Source: an uncultured Bacteroidota bacterium (GTDB taxonomy: Bacteria > Bacteroidota > Bacteroidia > Bacteroidales > GWA2-32-17). Taken from it: 64,000 nt of DNA. The notes below the pieces were generated by a model. The model was not told the origin of the DNA. It saw only the letters and a list, made by a program, of their open reading frames with translations, and did not search any database. This document shows positions 59,557 through 64,000 of this stretch, one piece after another. Position 1 is the stretch's first letter. Each line of letters begins with the position of its first letter. The DNA is taken from NCBI GenBank assembly GCA_903837285.1, contig CAILUD010000099.1:16544-80543 (forward strand), in the 5' to 3' direction. The translations under genes were made by a program, and so were the position numbers.

Positions 59557-59641
59557 TATGTATAGTTGTTTTAGTAAAAATCGTTATAATTTTGAGGCAA
59601 CCTTTTGCAAATATTGTGTTCTTATATTGAAAATAAATAAA

Positions 59642-60208
59642 ATGCTTCCTGAGGAACAGCTAATCGAACAGTGTAGAAAAGGAAAGCAGGCTGCGCAAGA
59701 AGAACTTTACGATCGTTTTTCTGCCGCTATGCTCAGTGTTTGCACGCGTTATAGCGGAAATAGGACAGAGGCAGAGGATTTGTTGCAAGAAGGTTTTATT
59801 AAAATTTTCAGAAACATATATGATTTTAAAGCAAAAAACCAAGGTTCGTTGGCTGCATGGATTAAGACAATAATGGTAAACACAGCTTTAAGTTATTTAA
59901 GAGAGAAAAAGCGTTTTTCGTTCATTGAAGATATTGAAACAGTTCCAATTAAAGATCAGGAAGATATTTCATTTGATGAAAATGAAATAGTAACTCCAAG
60001 TAGTCAGGAGCTTATGAAAATGATTTCTGAGTTACCCGAAGGTTATAGGTTAGTTTTTAACCTTTATGTAATAGAAAATTATGGACATAAAGAAATTGCA
60101 GGTATGCTTGGAATTTCTGAAGGAACATCAAAATCGCAGCTTTCTAAAGCAAGAGGATTTTTGCAAAGGAAAGTTGTTGAATGGCAAACACGAAAAAAAA
60201 ACTTTTAG
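59642..60208 (+). CDS. ECF-type RNA polymerase sigma factor
   Basis: This sigma-70-family protein of 188 residues starts at the ATG 59642 (MLPEEQLIEQCRKGKQAAQE). The 90-nt upstream extension lacks family similarity. Region 2 is SRYSGNRTEAEDLLQEGFIK-like (TRYSGNRTEAEDLLQEGFIK) and TIMVNTALSYLREKKRFSF. Region 4 is ELPEGYRLVFNLYVIENYGH and KEIAGMLGISEGTSKSQLSK, ending the helix-turn-helix. Only regions 2 and 4 are present, so it is an ECF factor. The anti-sigma-like gene follows 26 bp downstream. Confidence 0.92.
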   Translation: MLPEEQLIEQCRKGKQAAQEELYDRFSAAMLSVCTRYSGNRTEAEDLLQEGFIKIFRNIYDFKAKNQGSLAAWIKTIMVNTALSYLREKKRFSFIEDIETVPIKDQEDISFDENEIVTPSSQELMKMISELPEGYRLVFNLYVIENYGHKEIAGMLGISEGTSKSQLSKARGFLQRKVVEWQTRKKNF

Positions 60209-60234
60209 TAGCAGTATAAAAAAGTAAAAAAGAT

Positions 60235-61920
60235 ATGGATAAGACAAAACATCCGGTTGACGACCTTTTTTCGAAAGGAATTGAGGGTTTCCAAATGGAG
60301 CCTTCACCGGACATTAAGAAAAAAGTCTTTGCTTCGCCAGCAGCAATCACACCTATTAAGCCTTGGTTTATCGGTTTTAACTGGATGTTAATTACAGCAT
60401 CGGTAATTGCAACTGCTTCCCTGATATTTTATTTTGGTTTTTATAACAACAGTCAATTAAATAATATTTCTGATATAAATAATAACGTTACAGCAAATAC
60501 AACTATACAAAATGACAATAAATTAACTTCAAGTTCTGTAAATGATATTAATTTTAAAAGTGAAAATAATTTAGTGGCAGATGGTTCGACTTCACTAAGT
60601 CTGAATACTAATGAACAGCCAGATGAAACAATATCTGAAAACGATAAAACAAATGAAAATAAAAAAACAAATACGGTTATTGTTGAGATTAAACAAAATA
60701 CAAATATCAAAACTCAAAATGCAGTTGTTTTAAACACACCTGCTGATGTTGTGAACACTGAGAAAAAACATCAAAACAATATTGTTAATGCAAACGAACA
60801 AAATATTTCTAAAAATGAATCAAATATTGAGAATAATACAACCGCTAATTTGTTAGCGGAGATAACAAGTTCTAAAAAATCTATCTCTGAGAATTTAGAA
60901 ACAAATATTTCCAATACGGCCCTAAGTTCTAATCCTAATATGATTGTTAGTCTTAGTTCTGGCAATAATTTAAATGCAGAGTTTGATAAATCATCAATTT
61001 TATTTTTGATGGATAAAAGAACAATTAAACTTTATTCGGAACAATATACCGAATACATGAAATTGTTAATTGAAAAACCAGCTCATTATATTATAGGTTT
61101 TTGGTTTGCAGAAATAAAAGCAGGATTATTAAACACAAGGTATAATGTTACAGCAAATAATAGTGAATGGAAACCTGCCCAAGAGGCCAAACAGAATATG
61201 CTAAAACCTTCAATGGGTTATGAGTTTGGAGCAAATGCAGTATATCAAAGAAACAAATTAATTTTTAAAGCAGGATTTAACTATATTAATTATGGTGAGA
61301 AATTATTAGGAAATTTACTTTTAACAAATCCTTATAACAGCGAGCAAATAGATTTTGTAAATAATCCTTATGATGTAATGGTTAATGGTAATTATTATAA
61401 TGTTGATACTTTAGGAAGCTATGTTCATTATACGTATACACAAACAGATCATATATTCGCAAGTGATTCATCAACTGTTCAGATTACCCAAAACATTTTG
61501 GTAGATATGTACGACACAACAAATGTCACAAAATTTGATACTTTGCCAAAAACGACTATTAATAATTGTATAAGATATTTTGAAATTCCATTATCTGTAG
61601 GCTATGTTTTTCCTATGGGCAGATTTAATCTCGCTTTAAATGCAAATATTGCTCCCGGTTATTTGTTAGCAGTTAGAGGTTGGCAAATGAATACAGTAGA
61701 TTATCCAGCACTTGAACCATATCAAAAAAGCACTTTAAGAAAATTCACATTATCTGCAGGAGTATCTTTTGAGTTGGGTTATATGTTAAACGAAAGTATA
61801 ACATTAATTGCAGAACCTTATTACAAAAGATCACTGTTGCCAATCTATTCAAATCAAAACAATATAAATCAGACCAATCAGAACTTTGGCTTTAGAATAG
61901 GAATAAGAAAAATATTATAA
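60235..61920 (+). CDS. Probable anti-sigma-like fusion: cytoplasmic tail, TM helix, periplasmic linker, outer membrane beta-barrel
   Basis: This 561-residue protein has a short cytoplasmic N-terminus (HPVDDLFSKGIEGFQMEPSP) of the kind found on Bacteroidota anti-sigma proteins. One transmembrane helix follows (about residues 45-69). An Asn/Thr/Lys-rich, probably disordered stretch of about 200 residues comes next (about 70-270). The C-terminal 260 residues look like a small outer-membrane beta-barrel of the PorT/OMP_b-brl type, with alternating strands such as YFEIPLSVGYVFPMGRFNLA and FTLSAGVSFELGYMLNES, ending FGFRIGIRKIL. The single chain may therefore span both membranes. It lies directly downstream of an ECF sigma gene, so it is probably its regulator. 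Confidence 0.75.
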   Translation: MDKTKHPVDDLFSKGIEGFQMEPSPDIKKKVFASPAAITPIKPWFIGFNWMLITASVIATASLIFYFGFYNNSQLNNISDINNNVTANTTIQNDNKLTSSSVNDINFKSENNLVADGSTSLSLNTNEQPDETISENDKTNENKKTNTVIVEIKQNTNIKTQNAVVLNTPADVVNTEKKHQNNIVNANEQNISKNESNIENNTTANLLAEITSSKKSISENLETNISNTALSSNPNMIVSLSSGNNLNAEFDKSSILFLMDKRTIKLYSEQYTEYMKLLIEKPAHYIIGFWFAEIKAGLLNTRYNVTANNSEWKPAQEAKQNMLKPSMGYEFGANAVYQRNKLIFKAGFNYINYGEKLLGNLLLTNPYNSEQIDFVNNPYDVMVNGNYYNVDTLGSYVHYTYTQTDHIFASDSSTVQITQNILVDMYDTTNVTKFDTLPKTTINNCIRYFEIPLSVGYVFPMGRFNLALNANIAPGYLLAVRGWQMNTVDYPALEPYQKSTLRKFTLSAGVSFELGYMLNESITLIAEPYYKRSLLPIYSNQNNINQTNQNFGFRIGIRKIL

Positions 61921-61931
61921 ATAAATAATTT

Positions 61932-63572
61932 ATGAAAAAATATTTTATTGCAATTTTATTTGCAGTTAATAGTTTAGCTTCAAATGCACAGTGTACAGTG
62001 GGATTTCAGGCAATGACCAGTCCTTCTGGTAATGTTGATTTTTTTGCGACAGTTTCTGGTGTAGATAGCTTTGCATATCCCATTAATTATCTTTGGTCTT
62101 TTGGTGATGGCAGTTCTATAACCTCGGCTATTCCTAGTGTTTCGCATTTCTATAATTCACCAATAGGAGCATATACTGTTTGTGTAATAATTCAAACAGC
62201 AGATAGTTGTTCAAGTACCTTTTGCGATTCTGTTGTTTTTAACTCTGTAAACCCATGCCAAGCAGGATTTTCTTTTTATCTAGATTCAATTACAGTTCCA
62301 CCAATTTCTCCTTGCGTTTTTATTGATCAGTCAATTCCCGGTGCATTAGATTCTGTTATTAGCTGGAGTTGGAATTTTAACGATGGGGCAACATCAACAG
62401 TTCAAAACCCCGTTCATACATTTACATTCCCAGGAACTTATAATGTTTGCTTAACAATTAATACAATTGGAGGTTGTTCAAGTACATCTTGCGATTCAAT
62501 TATAATTCCTAATAACGTTCCAATAAATTGTCAGGCAAATTTTTATTCTGTGGTTGATTCTATTTCTGGTCAGATTTATAATTTTATTGATCAGTCTTTT
62601 CCAGATAGTACAAATAATATTGTAAACTGGAGTTGGCATTTTGCAGGCGGAGCACCAGCAGTTTCGTCAAGTCAAAATCCTGTAAATATTATATATAATT
62701 TGCCGGGAATATATACTATATGTTTAACTATAACAACATCCAGTGGTTGTACAAGTACGTTTTGCGATACAATAATAACTTCTAATCCTTGCCAGTTATC
62801 TGCAACTTTTAATACTCAAAGCCCAACAACTATTGGAGGTAACGATGGTTTTATTGAGACATTTGTTATTGGAGGAACACCACCATACGTATATTCTTGG
62901 AATACCGGACAAACAACTGCAAATATTTATAATTTAACTAGTGGGGCATATTTACTAAATTTAATTGATGCAAATAACTGTAGCTTCACTTATACTACTC
63001 AATTATATGAACCATATGACACCACTGGCGGTCCCGTTGTTGACACTTTAACAACTAGCATTATTGATACCTGTTTAGGATTTGTTCCTGATAGCTTTTA
63101 TATCGCAAACGTTGTTATTGATTCAATTAATAATATTGCAACAATAACATGGACATTTACAAATGGAGGATTAACATCTTCGATAACTGCTCAATATACC
63201 TATTTTTATTCTGGTAATAATGCAGTAATACTTACTTTAAATTGCGGTGCAAAAATTCTAACAACTTACATGAGTTTTATCAATATTACTGCATCAGTAG
63301 GTGTAACTGATAATATTGAAGAAAAACTCGAAATAACTGTATATCCTGTTCCATTCAACGATAGGCTAAATGTTGTGTTTAATTCTGTAAAATCAGGAAT
63401 CGTAGAAGTAAATGTGATTGATGTTACAGGAAGAAGTATAGTGATGAAACAAATTATGGTTAGCTCAGGAGAAAATATTATAGAATTAAATACCTCGGAT
63501 TTTCATTCTGGTATTTATATTTTAAATATTGAATGTGACGGAAAAGCATTACATAAACAATTAATAAAATAA
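61932..63572 (+). CDS. T9SS-secreted protein with three PKD domains and an SprB-like repeat
   Basis: This 546-residue protein has a signal peptide (about 1-19, ending LASNAQ). Three PKD domains follow, each with a W(S/N)FGDG or WNFNDG core: YLWSFGDGSSITSAIPSVSH, SWSWNFNDGATSTVQNPVHT and a WSWHFAGGAP variant. Next comes an SprB-like repeat (SPTTIGGNDGFIETFVIGGT leading to PPYVYSWNTGQTT; about residues 290-360). The T9SS type A domain runs YPVPFNDRLNVVFNS ... KALHKQLIK. Such proteins bind surfaces or glycans outside the cell. The gene is 11 bp after the anti-sigma-like gene, so it is probably part of its operon. Confidence 0.87.
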   Translation: MKKYFIAILFAVNSLASNAQCTVGFQAMTSPSGNVDFFATVSGVDSFAYPINYLWSFGDGSSITSAIPSVSHFYNSPIGAYTVCVIIQTADSCSSTFCDSVVFNSVNPCQAGFSFYLDSITVPPISPCVFIDQSIPGALDSVISWSWNFNDGATSTVQNPVHTFTFPGTYNVCLTINTIGGCSSTSCDSIIIPNNVPINCQANFYSVVDSISGQIYNFIDQSFPDSTNNIVNWSWHFAGGAPAVSSSQNPVNIIYNLPGIYTICLTITTSSGCTSTFCDTIITSNPCQLSATFNTQSPTTIGGNDGFIETFVIGGTPPYVYSWNTGQTTANIYNLTSGAYLLNLIDANNCSFTYTTQLYEPYDTTGGPVVDTLTTSIIDTCLGFVPDSFYIANVVIDSINNIATITWTFTNGGLTSSITAQYTYFYSGNNAVILTLNCGAKILTTYMSFINITASVGVTDNIEEKLEITVYPVPFNDRLNVVFNSVKSGIVEVNVIDVTGRSIVMKQIMVSSGENIIELNTSDFHSGIYILNIECDGKALHKQLIK

Positions 63573-63590
63573 CCCAATTCTATATATGTT

Positions 63591-63624
63591 AAAAACCCGG
63601 AGGCAATTGCTTTCGGGTTTTTTA
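63591..63624 (+). terminator. Terminator after the PKD/SprB-like gene
   Basis: AAAACCCG (63592-63599) and CGGGTTTT (63614-63621) form an 8-bp stem around a 14-nt loop, followed by T residues. It lies 20 nt after the stop codon. Confidence 0.8.
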
Positions 63625-63629
63625 TTCTT

Positions 63630-63706
63630 GTCATTCTGAGCGTGCGAAGAATCTATTCTAGAATGTAAGAATTACGAATCAGATCCTTCGATTTGCTCAG
63701 GATGAC
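63630..63706. repeat. GTCATTCTGAGCG palindromic repeat, unit 1
   Basis: GTCATTCTGAGCG then GAAGAATCT opens the unit, and AGATCCTTCG then CTCAGGATGAC closes it at 63681-63706. The two ends are inverted, giving a long hairpin. Confidence 0.75.
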
Positions 63707-63722
63707 AAAAGGGATAGGGATT

Positions 63723-63845
63723 GTCATACAGAACTTCGCCCCAGCGGAGTGAAGTATCTAGAAACGGATCTTTTCTCTTGTGCAACAAAATTTAATCTAG
63801 AATGTAAGTATTACGAACCAGATCCTTCGCAATGCTCAGGATGAC
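63723..63845. repeat. GTCAT-type palindromic repeat, unit 2
   Basis: GTCATACAGAACTTCG opens the unit, with a divergent centre (CCAGCGGAGTGAAG). It ends with AGATCCTTCGCAATGCTCAG then GATGAC at 63845. The spacing between ends is longer than in units 1 and 3. Confidence 0.6.
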
Positions 63846-63861
63846 AAGAAGGAATTTGGAT

Positions 63862-63925
63862 GTCATTCTGAACGCAGTGAAGAATCTATATTCGGAAATA
63901 GATCCTTCGCGTTGCTCAGGATGAC
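63862..63925. repeat. GTCATTCTGAACG palindromic repeat, unit 3
   Basis: GTCATTCTGAACGCAGTGAA then GAATCT opens the unit and AGATCCTTCGCGTTGCTCAG then GATGAC closes it. It is the third copy of the array and the best-preserved short form. Confidence 0.75.
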
Positions 63926-64000
63926 AAAAGGAAATGTTTATTCTTTTGTATTATACAAAAAATACAAATTCAAAATTTGTATTGAATATTAGTATTTTAT

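Larger units (their letters stand above)
59317..59641. other. Intergenic region with three structured repeats before the ECF sigma gene
   Basis: This 325-base region separates the divergent 875-residue gene and the ECF sigma gene. It contains a TCAGGTC-GAAA-GACCTGA hairpin (59406-59423), a long palindrome at 59481-59511 and a GTCATGCTGAGG-type repeat at 59532-59556. The ORF across 59552-59641 in the sigma frame is not supported as coding. A TATATTTG box at 59466-59473 could be a -7 element. Confidence 0.5.
63573..64000. other. Gene-free end of the window: terminator and repeat array
   Basis: These 428 bases contain a terminator (63591-63624), then a tandem array of GTCAT-type palindromic units (63630-63925). 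The last 75 bases are AT-rich with no visible gene. Confidence 0.6.

Noticed and set aside
59552..59641. N-terminal extension of the ECF sigma gene.
   Set aside because: Region 2 similarity begins at the ATG at 59642, and the upstream part overlaps an intergenic repeat.
63630..63925. CRISPR array.
   Set aside because: The units are palindromic and irregular in length and spacing, with no unique spacers of constant size and no cas genes nearby.
1..64000. tRNA, rRNA or transposase genes.
   Set aside because: No cloverleaf, rRNA or transposase motif was recognised on reading; a tRNAscan-SE or ISfinder run would be needed to be sure.

Overview
This 64 kb, AT-rich window looks like chromosome from a member of the Bacteroidota, most likely an uncultured Bacteroidales-like organism. 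Five genes end in a type IX secretion (T9SS) type A sorting domain. Promoters of the Bacteroidota type (TTTG, about 19-20 nt, TAnnTTTG) precede asnS, gapA, metH and a lipoprotein gene. Families typical of the phylum (DUF4924, DUF3108, LuxE-like, ECF sigma/anti-sigma pairs) are common. I see no rRNA, tRNA, CRISPR array, prophage or transposase gene.

Layout. 1-2.4 kb: rpoN (cut by the window edge) behind asnS. 2.8-5.7 kb: a large T9SS propeller protein. 5.9-8 kb: gapA and a LuxE-like acyl-protein synthetase. 8-14 kb: a TPR protein, a CAP/OmpA-like lipoprotein, DUF4924, and an ECF sigma/anti-sigma pair behind a two-domain carbohydrate-binding-like protein. 14.2-19 kb: carA and carB, separated by a small four-helix-bundle gene flanked by inverted repeats. 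19-25.3 kb: a leftward operon of acyltransferase, glyS, two methyltransferases and two glycosyltransferases. 25.5-29.2 kb: metH under a SAM-I riboswitch. 29.4-36.6 kb: DUF2786, a sugar aminotransferase (RffA/WecE type), a T9SS protein, then three paralogous sulfotransferases with a flippase between the first two.

36.7-45.7 kb: a tight leftward cluster of a TMTC-like membrane protein, KAS III, ACP, KAS III, SDR, GT2, GNAT, methyltransferase and B12-binding radical SAM enzyme. 46-54 kb: small exported proteins, DUF3108, tsaB, a TolC/HlyD export pair and gltX. 54.4-63.6 kb: a 14-repeat T9SS protein, a 7-repeat T9SS protein, and an operon of ECF sigma factor, inner-membrane/outer-membrane-barrel anti-sigma-like fusion and PKD/SprB-like T9SS protein. 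The end is filled with tandem palindromic intergenic repeats.

How the genes may work together. The two glycosyltransferase/methyltransferase operons, the aminotransferase, the flippase, the sulfotransferases and the KAS III-ACP cluster suggest that the organism builds a decorated surface glycan or glycolipid. The KAS III-ACP-SDR set probably makes a short (hydroxy)acyl group that the GNAT could load onto an amino sugar, with methylation by the neighbouring enzymes. This is the strongest candidate for an undescribed pathway. The second candidate is the sigma/anti-sigma-barrel/T9SS-adhesin operon, which could form a short outer-membrane-to-transcription signalling chain. Several small inverted-repeat elements, including a pair with a compensatory base change, and the four-helix-bundle cassette inside the car locus suggest non-autonomous mobile or structured repeats.
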